A DNA stretch of 64,000 nucleotides from DASXMT01 sp036521415 (GTDB lineage: Bacteria; Actinomycetota; Acidimicrobiia; Acidimicrobiales; RAAP-2). The notes below the pieces were generated by a model that saw nothing but the letters and a program-made list of their open reading frames with translations, did no database searches and was not told the DNA's origin. The stretch lies in the NCBI GenBank assembly GCA_036521415.1, contig DATDHU010000065.1:11175-75174 (forward strand), given 5' to 3'. The first letter of the stretch is position 1. Each line of letters begins with the position of its first letter. A program made the translations under genes and the position numbers. Of this stretch, positions 8,150 through 16,991 are shown piece after piece.

Positions 8150-10171
8150 TTAGAACTCGCTCTCGTCGAAGATGATGCCGCGCCCGGCGCAGACCTCGCA
8201 GATCTTCGACATCGACTCGATCAGGCCCTCGGACACCCGCTTCCGGGTCATCTCCACCAGCCCCAGTTCGGAGATGTCGAACACCTGGGTCCGGGTCTTG
8301 TCCCGGGCCAGGGCCGAACGGAGGGCGCTCCCCACCTTGTCCCGGTTCTCGCGGATCTCCATGTCGATGAAGTCGATGACGATGATCCCGCCGATGTCCC
8401 GCAGCCGTAGCTGGCGAGCCACCTCTTCGGCCGCCTCCAGGTTGTTTCGATAGACGGTCTCTTCGAGATTGGTCTTCCCGACGTTCTTGCCCGTGTTGAC
8501 GTCGATCACGGTCAAGGCCTCGGTCCGGTCGATGACCAGCGAGCCCCCCGAGGGCAGGAACACCTTTCGGTCGAGAGCCTTGTGGAGCTGCTCGTGCACG
8601 TGGAACCGCTCGAAGATGGGCAGTGCCTCCTCGACCGGGTCGTAGTACTCGACCCGGTCGGCCAGCTCCGGGTTGACTGCGCCGACGTAGTCCCGGACCT
8701 GCTCGTAGAGGGCCAGGTCGTCGATGACCACGCCCCGGTACTCGCGGTTGAGCTCTTCTCGGATCACCCGCACGGCGATGTCCGGCTCCTGGTAGAGGAG
8801 GGCGGCGCCCGTGCCCTTGAGGGCATCGGCGGCAATGCCCTCCCACTCGGCCACCAGGCGCTCGACGTCGTTGCTCAGCTCTTCGGCGCTGGCCCCGGCG
8901 GCTGCGGTGCGGACGATCAGGCCGTGGCCCTTGGGCCGGACGGCGTCGACGATCTTGCGCAGACGCTTGCGCTCGCCGTCGTCGAGCCGCTTGGAGATGC
9001 CGTAGGCGGTGGAGTTGGGGACCAGGACCACGAACCGGCCGGGGAGTGAGACCTCCTGGGTCAGGCGGGCGCCCTTGGCCCCGATCGGGTTCTTGGTCAC
9101 CTGGCACAGGATGGTCTGGCCGGGCCGGAGCACCTCTTCGATCCGGGGCTGGCCCGAGGCACCCGATTCGACGTCGTCGGTGTCATAGCGGACGTCTCCT
9201 CGGTAGAGGACGGCGTTCTTGGGGGTGCCGATGTCGATGAAGGCTGCCTCCATCCCCGGGAGCACGTTCTGCACCCGGCCCCGGTAGATGTTCCCGTCGA
9301 TCTGGGTGTCGTCGTCGGTGGCCCGGGACACGTAGTGCTCCACCAACGTGCGACCCTCGAGCAGCGCGATCTGGGTCAGGTGGGGTTGCACGTGGACGGC
9401 GATCATGTACCGCCCGACCGCCTTGCCCCGGCGTTCCCGGCCGCCACGCCGGCTCGACGGCTTGGGGCCGTCGCCGAGCACCTCGGCCGGGTCCGATCCC
9501 CGGGAAGCCTGTTGGCCTCGGCCTGCCGGCTTCTTCACGTCGGTCGCCGCCATGGCCTGGCTGCTGTCGCCGCGGGCGCGGTCGCGGGGGCCGCCGTTGC
9601 CCCCGGGGCGCCGGCCGTTGCCCATCTCGGCGCCACGAGGAGCGGGCTCAGGCGCCGCCACGGGCGATCCCGGCCGGGTGTCCCCGATCTTCGGCCGCGG
9701 CATGGCCGCGGCCGGGGTCACCGGACCCCCTGTCGCCGACACCGGCGGACCCGCGGTCGAACGCATCGGGTCAACCGGTTCCGATCCCCCGTCGGCGGCG
9801 GTGGGGTCGGGCCTACCGGCCACCGCCGAGCCCGCCGGGCCCACTGCGTCGCCGTCACCCTGGCCCGCAGTTGCCTGTGGGTCGGGACCGCCACCCGCGC
9901 CGCCGGCACCGCTCCGACCGCGGCCGCGCCCGCCTCTGGACCCGCGGCGGCGGCGGTTCTGGCCCGTCTTCGGTTGACCACCGGTCTCGCCGTCGATCCC
10001 CCCGTCCTCGGCGGCTACGGGGCTGGCGTCGACTGTGCCGCTTACCGGTTGCCTGCTGGTGCCTTCACCTGTTTCCGTCCCACGGACGGTGTCGTTCTCG
10101 ATGGGCGCGGTCGGAGGCCCCTGCGTTTCCGCCGAGGTCTCGACCGGCTGCCCGGTCGGTGCTTCTGACAT
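8150..10171 (-). CDS. rne: Ribonuclease E/G family endoribonuclease
   Basis: Single-strand-specific endoribonuclease of mRNA decay and rRNA/tRNA processing. It has 673 residues. The first 250 or so are disordered and rich in Gly, Pro and Arg (RRRRGSRGGRGRGRSG), a likely RNA or partner binding tail as in actinobacterial RNase E. An S1 domain follows (RYMIAVHVQPHLTQIALLEG, GNIYRGRVQNVLPGMEAAFIDIG), then the DNase-I-like catalytic part with magnesium-binding aspartates (VIDVNTGKNVGK, IIVIDFIDM), and the zinc-link CEVC near the C-terminus. ATG 10169-10171. The gene is preceded by the DUF2344 and radical SAM genes in the same direction. Confidence 0.93.
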   Translation of the reverse strand: MSEAPTGQPVETSAETQGPPTAPIENDTVRGTETGEGTSRQPVSGTVDASPVAAEDGGIDGETGGQPKTGQNRRRRGSRGGRGRGRSGAGGAGGGPDPQATAGQGDGDAVGPAGSAVAGRPDPTAADGGSEPVDPMRSTAGPPVSATGGPVTPAAAMPRPKIGDTRPGSPVAAPEPAPRGAEMGNGRRPGGNGGPRDRARGDSSQAMAATDVKKPAGRGQQASRGSDPAEVLGDGPKPSSRRGGRERRGKAVGRYMIAVHVQPHLTQIALLEGRTLVEHYVSRATDDDTQIDGNIYRGRVQNVLPGMEAAFIDIGTPKNAVLYRGDVRYDTDDVESGASGQPRIEEVLRPGQTILCQVTKNPIGAKGARLTQEVSLPGRFVVLVPNSTAYGISKRLDDGERKRLRKIVDAVRPKGHGLIVRTAAAGASAEELSNDVERLVAEWEGIAADALKGTGAALLYQEPDIAVRVIREELNREYRGVVIDDLALYEQVRDYVGAVNPELADRVEYYDPVEEALPIFERFHVHEQLHKALDRKVFLPSGGSLVIDRTEALTVIDVNTGKNVGKTNLEETVYRNNLEAAEEVARQLRLRDIGGIIVIDFIDMEIRENRDKVGSALRSALARDKTRTQVFDISELGLVEMTRKRVSEGLIESMSKICEVCAGRGIIFDESEF

Positions 10172-10192
10172 CGAATTCCCTTCTCGTACTGT

Positions 10193-11044
10193 TCACGATG
10201 CACGCCCGCTGGCGCACACGGCGCGGTCGGGGCCCGGCGGGACAGCCCCGATTGCGAGGGGCTCCCATCGGGCGCCGTCGCGCTCGATCCACTGTTGTGT
10301 CCGACAGACCCGGTCGAGAACCGGCACGGTGTCGGTTGCGCCCAGGCCTACTCCGGTACGGTCTGTTCCGCCGCCGTCCACCCTGGGCGAACGGCCCACG
10401 GCATTGAGCCCGGCGAGCAGCTCTCGAGGCCTGACCCCGCGAGGCTGCGTGGCCAGCTCGGCAACGAGCTCCACTCCGGGCTCGGCTCGACGATCCAGTC
10501 CCCAGCCCACCGCGGCGGCGCCGGCTGCTTGTTCGGGAACGGACAGGGCCAGGACCGATGGGCGGAGGTCGTCGTCCTCCTGGCGGCCCTTGCGCTCCCG
10601 GCGTATGGGGACCACCGACGCCTCCAACAAGGCGGCGGTCCGCTCCGCCAGGACCTCCCGGGTCACCCCGGTGAAATTCATCACCCACGAGCAGGATGTC
10701 ACCTGCTGCTGGAGCGAGCCAATCCGAGGATCCACCAGAGCCGTCTCCGTGACGGTGATTCCCTCGGGAAGCAGGGGCGTGAGCAGGGACGGAAGGTCGT
10801 CCACGGCCACGGCGGCCGTCTCCGGCCGCTCTGGGTCGAGGGCCACGTCGAGATACTCGGCGATCGACTCGGAGCAGGTGGGGAGGGCCAGGCCGAAACT
10901 GAGCTGCGGGCGGGGCGAGAATCCCTCGGTGTAGGCCAGAGGCAGGCGGGCCTTGCGCAGCGCCCGCTCCCACATCCGGGCCACGTCCCGTTGGCTGGTG
11001 AACCGCACCTTGCCCACTTTCGAGAAGCGGAACCGGATGCGCAC
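10193..11044 (-). CDS. DUF2344 / TIGR03936 radical-SAM-linked protein
   Basis: A 283-residue protein of the TIGR03936 family, which is nearly always beside or fused to the TIGR03960 radical SAM protein. The N-terminus RFRFSKVGKVRFTSQRDVAR and the FSPRPQLSFGLALPTCSES block are the family hallmarks. I chose GTG at 11042-11044, one base after the upstream stop; a longer frame upstream only overlaps the radical SAM gene. A role with the radical SAM protein in RNA or ribosome modification has been suggested from linkage to rne, rplU and rpmA, but the reaction is not established. Confidence 0.88.
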   Translation of the reverse strand: MRIRFRFSKVGKVRFTSQRDVARMWERALRKARLPLAYTEGFSPRPQLSFGLALPTCSESIAEYLDVALDPERPETAAVAVDDLPSLLTPLLPEGITVTETALVDPRIGSLQQQVTSCSWVMNFTGVTREVLAERTAALLEASVVPIRRERKGRQEDDDLRPSVLALSVPEQAAGAAAVGWGLDRRAEPGVELVAELATQPRGVRPRELLAGLNAVGRSPRVDGGGTDRTGVGLGATDTVPVLDRVCRTQQWIERDGARWEPLAIGAVPPGPDRAVCASGRAS

Positions 11045-11045
11045 C

Positions 11046-13079
11046 TCAGCCTTTCCCTTCTCCCGCCATGACGGCGGGACTCCTGTCGGCCTCGGGGACC
11101 GAGGCGGCGCCGGCCGGCGCCGTAACCAGAAATCGTACCGGTACCTGGCCGCCGGCGGACAGATCCTGGCCGGTCCCCTGACTTCCCCCTGCTGGTGGCA
11201 CCGCAGATGCCACCACGTGCTCGATCCCGAACCCGGTGCAGGCGCCGCAGTCGTAGCAGGGTGTCCAGCGGCAGTCCTCCAGGCCGTGGGCGGCAAGGGC
11301 GTCCCGCCAGTCCTGCCAGAGGAAGTCCCGGTGCAACCCGGCCGAGACGTGGTCCCAGGGCAGCGCCTCGTGCTCGGACCGGTGGCAGTAGACGCACTGC
11401 TCCAGCGAGAGTCCGTGGGCGGACAGCGCATCGGTCCACAGCCGGAGGTCGAAGTGCTCGGACCACTCCTGGAAGGTGCCACCGGCCCGCCACACGTCCT
11501 CGATGACCGCGCCGACCCGACGGTCGCCCCGGCTTGCGATGCCCTCGGCCGCGGTGGCCTCGGGGTCGTGCCAGCGAATGGTCAGACCCCGGACGCGTCG
11601 CGCTGCCTCGCGGACGAGGTTGACCTTGCGGCGGAGCTCCTCCACCGTGTTCTGCCCGAACCATTGGAACGGGGTGTCGACCTTGGGGACGAACCCGCCC
11701 ACCGACGCGGTGACGGTGACGCTCTTGTGGTAGCGCTTGCCGATCTCCACGCACTGGCCGGCCAACGTGGCGATGCCCAGGGTGTCCTCGTCGGTCTCGG
11801 TGGGCAGGCCGATCAGGAAGTAGAGCTTGACCCGCCGCCATCCCTGGCTGAAGGCGGCGTCCACCGCGGCGTAGAGGTCCTCTTCGCTGATGAGCTTGTT
11901 GATCACCTGGCGCATCCGCCAGGTGCCTCCTTCAGGAGCGAACGTCAACCCGGTCCGGCGCACCCGCTGGATCTGGGCCGCCGTGCCCACCGTGAACGCA
12001 TCGACCCGCAAGCTGGGCAGGCTGACCGACACCTGTCCCGAGCACGACGGGTCATCGATGATCGAGGTCACCGTGTCCTCGATGCCCGAGTAGTCGGCGC
12101 TCGACAGTGAGGTCAGGGCCACCTGGTCGTAGCCGGTCCGATTCAGACCGTCGGTGACCATGGTGCGGACTTGCGAGGCCGGACGCTCCCGGACCGGACG
12201 GGTGATCATCCCCGCTTGGCAGAAGCGACAGCCCCGGGTGCACCCCCGGAACAGCTCCACGTTCAAGCGGTCGTGGACCACTTCGATGAGGGGCACCAAC
12301 TGCTGTTTGGGATAGGGCCACTCGCCCAGGTCCGAGATGGTCCGCTTCTCGACCCGCTCGGGTGTCTCGGGGAACCGGGCGACGGTGCCGAGGAGGGTGC
12401 CATTGCCCTCGTCGTACTCGGGGTCGTAGCACCACGGGACGTAGACGCCGGGTACTTGGGACAGGGCGCGGAGGAGGGCCGGCCGCGTCCCCGGATCGGC
12501 GTCGCCGCCGTCGACCGGGTGTCCCGCCTTCCAGGCGGCCAGTACCTCGTTGATCTCGCCGATCACCTCCTCGCCGTCGCCGAGGACGAAGCAGTCGACG
12601 AAATCGGCCAGCGGCTCAGGATTGAAGGCGCAGTGTCCACCGGCCACCACCAAAGGGTCCCCGGCCGTCCGCTCGGCCCACCGCACCGGCAGGCCGGACA
12701 GGTCGATCAGGTTGAGGACGTTGGTATAGGTGAGCTCGGCCGAGAGGTTGAAGGCCAGGACGTCGAAGGCCCGGGCGGGCAGATGGCTCTCGAGCGAGAA
12801 GAAGGGGATGCCGTTGGCTCGCATCTGCTCTTCCATGTCCACCCAGGGTGCGTACGAACGCTCGGCCACGGCGTCCGGGCGCTCGTTCAGGATCTCGTAG
12901 AGGATCTGCAGCCCCTGGTTGGGAAGGCCGATCTCGTAGGTGTCCGGGTAGACGAGGAGCCAGGCCACTGTCCCGCCGACATGTTCGGGTGACTGTGCGC
13001 CCAGCTCGCCGCCGATGTACCGGGCCGGCTTCGTGACCTGGGACAAGAGCGGTTCGATCCGCGACCAGAGGGACTCCAT
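11046..13079 (-). CDS. TIGR03960 B12-binding-like radical SAM protein
   Basis: A 677-residue protein with an N-terminal cobalamin-binding-like region (VAWLLVYPDTYEIGLPNQGL) and a radical SAM core. The cluster motif CxxxCxxC is at Cys280, Cys284 and Cys287 (RGCTRGCRFC). A C-terminal part contains further cysteines (CVYCHR, CYDCGACTG) that may bind metal. The last 40 or so residues are low-complexity and exceed the usual family length. It is coupled to the DUF2344 gene (1-bp gap) and then rne. The substrate is unknown; genomic linkage to rne-rplU-rpmA points to RNA or ribosome maturation. Confidence 0.9.
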   Translation of the reverse strand: MESLWSRIEPLLSQVTKPARYIGGELGAQSPEHVGGTVAWLLVYPDTYEIGLPNQGLQILYEILNERPDAVAERSYAPWVDMEEQMRANGIPFFSLESHLPARAFDVLAFNLSAELTYTNVLNLIDLSGLPVRWAERTAGDPLVVAGGHCAFNPEPLADFVDCFVLGDGEEVIGEINEVLAAWKAGHPVDGGDADPGTRPALLRALSQVPGVYVPWCYDPEYDEGNGTLLGTVARFPETPERVEKRTISDLGEWPYPKQQLVPLIEVVHDRLNVELFRGCTRGCRFCQAGMITRPVRERPASQVRTMVTDGLNRTGYDQVALTSLSSADYSGIEDTVTSIIDDPSCSGQVSVSLPSLRVDAFTVGTAAQIQRVRRTGLTFAPEGGTWRMRQVINKLISEEDLYAAVDAAFSQGWRRVKLYFLIGLPTETDEDTLGIATLAGQCVEIGKRYHKSVTVTASVGGFVPKVDTPFQWFGQNTVEELRRKVNLVREAARRVRGLTIRWHDPEATAAEGIASRGDRRVGAVIEDVWRAGGTFQEWSEHFDLRLWTDALSAHGLSLEQCVYCHRSEHEALPWDHVSAGLHRDFLWQDWRDALAAHGLEDCRWTPCYDCGACTGFGIEHVVASAVPPAGGSQGTGQDLSAGGQVPVRFLVTAPAGAASVPEADRSPAVMAGEGKG

Positions 13080-13139
13080 CCGACCCCAGCTTAGGGCTCG
13101 TGACCGGCTCTGGCCGCCCGCCGCCGATACCGCTGAGCC

Positions 13140-15461
13140 CTAGTGGGACTTCCTCCTGTCGGCCGCACCGGTCCCGACGGCCGTGCCCGGTGTCGTGGTC
13201 GTCGTGGAGCCGCCATCGGTCGACGGGGTCGTGGTCGACCCCGGACCGGGCGTGGTGGTGGTCGATCCCGGAGCCGTGGTCGTGGTGGATCCCGGAGCCG
13301 TGGTGGTGGTCGTGGTGGGCACAGGCGCAGCCCCACTCGAGTTCACCGAGGCGGACGCCGGCGGCAAGACGGGGGCGGTCACCGGATGGGCGGCCAGGTA
13401 GTCGAAGATCTTCCTGACCACCGGGGCTGATGCCTGGGCGCCGTAGCCGCCCTCGTTGATCTCGCTGACCACCACGTACTGCGGATTGGGATTGGGGCCG
13501 AACCCGACGAACCAGGATGTCGGCTCTTGTGGATTTCCATGAGCGTCGACGCCGACGCTGGCCGTACCCGTCTTCCCGCCGAGGGTGAAGGCCGCCTGGT
13601 TCCACCCCGATCCGACGAAGCTCCCGTAGCCGGTTCCGTTCGGGTCGTTGACGACGCCCTCGAAGCCCGTGAGCAGCGCCTGATAATTCGTTGGCGACAG
13701 GTCCACGTGGCCGGTCACCTTGGGCACGGCCTTCGAGATCACCTTGCCGTCGGGACTGACGACGCCGGCGGCCACCTCGGGTGCGTAGCGGGTGCCGCCG
13801 TTGGCGAAGGTCGAATAGGCCACCGCCTCCTGGAGCGGGGTGATGACCGTTCCACCTTGGCCGAAGGCCAGCTCCATGTTGTCGCCGGTATACCAGGCCG
13901 TGTTCGGGAAGGCAGTCGGGTTGGCCTGATGGAGCTTCACCCGTTCCGACGGTGAGTCGACCCGTCCGATGGACTCGTTGGGAATGTCGATGCCGGTGGG
14001 CCCCCCGTAGCCGTACTGGGCGGCCACGGTCTGGATCGGCTCTTTGCCGTACTGGGACTGTGCCCCCCAGTATTCGGCGCCCAGCTGGTAGAAGAACGCG
14101 TCACTGGACACGGTGAGCGCCGAGCTGACGTTGTAGGCCGCACCGTTGGCATTGTCGCCGACGTCGTCCTTCAGATGGCAGTTCGGCCCCGTGCAATTCG
14201 GTGCCGTGTACCCACCGTTGTCCACATACGCCGTGTCCGGCGTGATCAAGCCGGTCTGCAAGGCCGAGGTGGCCGTGACCAGCTTGAAGGTCGACCCTGG
14301 CGCCAGCTGGGAGTTGATGGCCCAGTTGTTCAGCGAGTTGGTGGCCTGGAGTGCCGCGTAGTTGGCTTGGGAAATCCCCCCTACCCAGACGGTCGGGTTG
14401 TACGAGGGGTAGGAGGACATGGCCAGGATTGCGCCGGTCTGTGGGTTCATCACCACCACCGAGCCGTTGATGGCGGGCGGCAACGCGTTGTTGTCGGCGG
14501 CGTCCGGCGTCTGGCGCACGGTGGCGATCTGGGTGGCGAGGGCGTCATCGGCGACCTGTTGAAGGCCGAGGTTGATGTTGGTGACCAGGTTGTCGCCCGA
14601 CTTGGCCGCGAGGGTCTTCAGCGTGCCCACCACCTGTCCCTGTGCGTCGACCTCGAGTTGTTGTTGGCCGGGTGTGCCCCGCAACGCCGACTCGTACTGA
14701 GCCTCGAGGCCGGTCTGACCGACCTGGTCGCCGGCCTGATAGCCCTGGGCGGCAAGGGTCTTCAGCTCGTCGGCGCTGATGGAGCCCACGTACCCGAGGG
14801 TCTGGGCCGCCGGGTAGCCGCCGGCCGCCGGCCCTGGGATCTCTGCTTGGGGATAGTTCCGCTCCGTGGTCTGAACCACCTCTACCCCGGGGAAGTCAGC
14901 AGGGTGCTCCTTGATGTAGAGCACGTCGGGCAGGGGGGCGTTGTCCAGGATGGGAACCGGCTTGTACGGGCTGTACTGCTTGTCGTTGATCGTCTGTTGG
15001 ACCTGGGCGGGGGTCTGGCCGATGAGAGCGGCCAGGCTCCCCACCACCTGGGGATCGTTGGCCGCCTGCACCCGTGACAAGGTGATCTGTTGGGTGACGA
15101 TGTTGTTGACCAGCGGCAAGCCGGTGCTGTCCAGGATCTCGCCCCTGGTCGGCGGGATGGCCACCGCTCGGATCTGATTGGCCGAGACGGCATGGACGGC
15201 GGCTGGTGCTTGGAGGACCTGGAGGGTCCACAGACGCAGCCCCAAGATGGCGAAGAGGGCGATGACCACGAGGCCGGTGATGCGGAGGCGCAGTCCCGGC
15301 CGAGCGGCGGTGGAATCGGGCGCGTCGAGCATCGACCCCACCGACACCCGGTTCTTGTGGATCTTCGGTTGTCTGGCTACCTTGCGGGGTCCGAACCGCT
15401 CCCGCTCGGGACGCAGATACTGCTTCGACCCGCTGATGGGATGGCGCCACGTGCGTTTCAC
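13140..15461 (-). CDS. mrdA: Penicillin-binding protein 2 (elongasome transpeptidase)
   Basis: Class B PBP that cross-links peptidoglycan during cell elongation with MreBCD. It has 773 residues: a basic cytoplasmic tail, one TM helix around 58-78, a dimerisation domain, and a transpeptidase domain with SxxK at Ser390 (GSTFK), an SSD motif in the SxN position and KTG at Lys630. The last 60 residues are a Thr/Pro/Gly repeat tail (TTTTTTAPGSTTTTAPGS). The open frame extends upstream, but GTG 15459-15461 overlaps the stop of a 26-codon ORF as GTGA and gives a normal basic N-terminus. Last gene of the mre cluster. Confidence 0.92.
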   Translation of the reverse strand: MKRTWRHPISGSKQYLRPERERFGPRKVARQPKIHKNRVSVGSMLDAPDSTAARPGLRLRITGLVVIALFAILGLRLWTLQVLQAPAAVHAVSANQIRAVAIPPTRGEILDSTGLPLVNNIVTQQITLSRVQAANDPQVVGSLAALIGQTPAQVQQTINDKQYSPYKPVPILDNAPLPDVLYIKEHPADFPGVEVVQTTERNYPQAEIPGPAAGGYPAAQTLGYVGSISADELKTLAAQGYQAGDQVGQTGLEAQYESALRGTPGQQQLEVDAQGQVVGTLKTLAAKSGDNLVTNINLGLQQVADDALATQIATVRQTPDAADNNALPPAINGSVVVMNPQTGAILAMSSYPSYNPTVWVGGISQANYAALQATNSLNNWAINSQLAPGSTFKLVTATSALQTGLITPDTAYVDNGGYTAPNCTGPNCHLKDDVGDNANGAAYNVSSALTVSSDAFFYQLGAEYWGAQSQYGKEPIQTVAAQYGYGGPTGIDIPNESIGRVDSPSERVKLHQANPTAFPNTAWYTGDNMELAFGQGGTVITPLQEAVAYSTFANGGTRYAPEVAAGVVSPDGKVISKAVPKVTGHVDLSPTNYQALLTGFEGVVNDPNGTGYGSFVGSGWNQAAFTLGGKTGTASVGVDAHGNPQEPTSWFVGFGPNPNPQYVVVSEINEGGYGAQASAPVVRKIFDYLAAHPVTAPVLPPASASVNSSGAAPVPTTTTTTAPGSTTTTAPGSTTTTPGPGSTTTPSTDGGSTTTTTPGTAVGTGAADRRKSH

Positions 15462-15538
15462 TGGCGGATATCCTGACCTTCCCACCGCGCAATGTCTGCG
15501 CGGCTGAGAGAACGACTGGTCTCGCTCAGATCGGTCAT
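15458..15538 (-). CDS. 26-codon ORF between mreD and PBP2 gene
   Basis: A tiny ORF that fills the gap between mreD and the PBP2 gene exactly. Its ATG (15536-15538) overlaps the mreD TGA as ATGA, and its TGA (15458-15460) overlaps the PBP2 GTG start as GTGA. The product is 26 residues, begins MTDLSETSRSLSRAD and ends EGQDIRQ; it is hydrophilic, with no TM segment. It may be a real small protein or a translation-coupling leader for the PBP2 gene. I know of no family for it. Confidence 0.55.
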   Translation of the reverse strand: MTDLSETSRSLSRADIARWEGQDIRQ

Positions 15539-16071
15539 CGGACACTCCCGATGGGACCGACCGAGCCGGGCATCCCTTCGGTCGACACCTTGGGCAGTGC
15601 CCACCCGACAATGCGCACGGCGGGCACGGCCAGGACGGCGTTGACGAACGACACCACCAAGACGATGCCCACGATGTCGACATGGAGCATCTGCGGCTGT
15701 CCCAGGATCGACCCGACTGCCGCGTAGGCCACCTCGTAGGCCGCGCTGGCCCCGAGGGCAGCCAGTGGTGGGAGCCACCAGGCCGCACGGTCGAGGGCGA
15801 CGGTCGAGAGCCCGACCCCGAACCCGACCAGGCACCCGATCAGCGCCGACAGGCCGAAGGGTGTGGGCAGAAAGAGGTCGGCCACCAAACCGGACCCGAA
15901 TCCCATGATCGCCCCGCGCGAGGGTCCGCCGATGATCCCGGCGGCGATGGGGAGCAGCACCATGATGTCTGGGTGGACTCCGCCGATGTTGATGTCCAAC
16001 ATGAGGGTCTGCTGCACGGTCAGGAACAGCAGCACCACCACGATGACCTTGGCAGCGTCCCGACCGGTCAT
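15535..16071 (-). CDS. mreD: Rod shape-determining protein MreD
   Basis: A 178-residue integral membrane protein with five or so hydrophobic segments (VIVVVLLFLTVQQTLMLDI near the N-terminus, then several Gly/Ala-rich helices). It anchors the elongasome with MreC and PBP2. Assignment rests on size, topology and the mreB-mreC-mreD-PBP2 order as much as on sequence, since MreD is poorly conserved. Starts ATG 16071, 19 bp after mreC; the stop overlaps the 26-codon ORF. Confidence 0.88.
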   Translation of the reverse strand: MTGRDAAKVIVVVLLFLTVQQTLMLDINIGGVHPDIMVLLPIAAGIIGGPSRGAIMGFGSGLVADLFLPTPFGLSALIGCLVGFGVGLSTVALDRAAWWLPPLAALGASAAYEVAYAAVGSILGQPQMLHVDIVGIVLVVSFVNAVLAVPAVRIVGWALPKVSTEGMPGSVGPIGSVR

Positions 16072-16090
16072 GGTCCCACCGATCGGCCGG

Positions 16091-16972
16091 TCATTGTCCC
16101 GCCACCGACGTGCCCGATCCGCCGGGTGGCCCCCACAAGAGGACGGAAACGTAGCGGAGGTGGGCGAAGTCGGCGACGGGTTCGAGGCTTACCGTCTCGT
16201 CGTTGGCCGACGAACCGTTCTTGACGCTGGTGACCTGGGCCACCGGCAGCCCCGGGGGGAAGATGGCGCCCTGCAGACCGCTGGTGACGAAGGCCGGGCC
16301 CTTGGGCAACGGCGTGTTGGACGGTATGTACTGGGCCGTGAGCGGCTTCCCCGCCCCCTGTCCGCTGAGGACGGCGTAGTCACCCGGGCCGTAGGCCACC
16401 CCCACCGTCGACTGCCCGTCGGTGAGCAGCCGCACCGTGGACGTGCTCTTGCTGGCGAACACCACCTGGCCGATCAGCCCACCGGTAGCGCCACCCGATC
16501 CCATGACCGGCATCCCCACCGTGACCCCCTGTGAGCGACCGACTCCGAGCTCGATGGTGGCGGCAAAGTCGGAGGTGTTGAAGTCGGTCACCTCCGCCTT
16601 GACCTGCTTCAGGCCTTGCACGGTCGGGAGGTCGTTCAGGGCACTGAGCGCTTGCAACTGGCGCAGCGCCTGGGCCGCGTTCTGCTGCTCGAGCATCTGC
16701 TGTCGCAAGGAGCCGATCTCGGCCTGGAGCTTCTGGTTCTGTTGGCGCACCGCCCCGTAGTGCACGCTGCCGGCCAGAAAGCTGCCGATGGGCCGGACCA
16801 GACCGTCGACCCCGGAACGGATCGGCGAAAAGGCATCGGCGGCCACCGATTTGACGCCGGAGGTGAAGCTGTTCAGGCCGCCCCGGGCATCCAGGGTGAT
16901 GATGGTGATCGAGATGAGGACCAGGATGAGGAGCGTCGTTCGGGGGCGGCGGAGCCGCCGCGGCTTCGCCAC
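16091..16972 (-). CDS. mreC: Rod shape-determining protein MreC
   Basis: A 293-residue bitopic membrane protein. A basic N-terminus (MAKPRRLRRPR) is followed by a single TM helix (TLLILVLISITIITL), a coiled-coil rich in Gln and Leu (QQNQKLQAEIGSLRQQML) and the periplasm-facing beta domains that contact PBP2. The start is GTG 16970-16972. It lies 19 bp after mreB. The length is typical. Confidence 0.93.
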   Translation of the reverse strand: MAKPRRLRRPRTTLLILVLISITIITLDARGGLNSFTSGVKSVAADAFSPIRSGVDGLVRPIGSFLAGSVHYGAVRQQNQKLQAEIGSLRQQMLEQQNAAQALRQLQALSALNDLPTVQGLKQVKAEVTDFNTSDFAATIELGVGRSQGVTVGMPVMGSGGATGGLIGQVVFASKSTSTVRLLTDGQSTVGVAYGPGDYAVLSGQGAGKPLTAQYIPSNTPLPKGPAFVTSGLQGAIFPPGLPVAQVTSVKNGSSANDETVSLEPVADFAHLRYVSVLLWGPPGGSGTSVAGQ

Positions 16973-16991
16973 GAGTTACTGAGCGGCTCGG

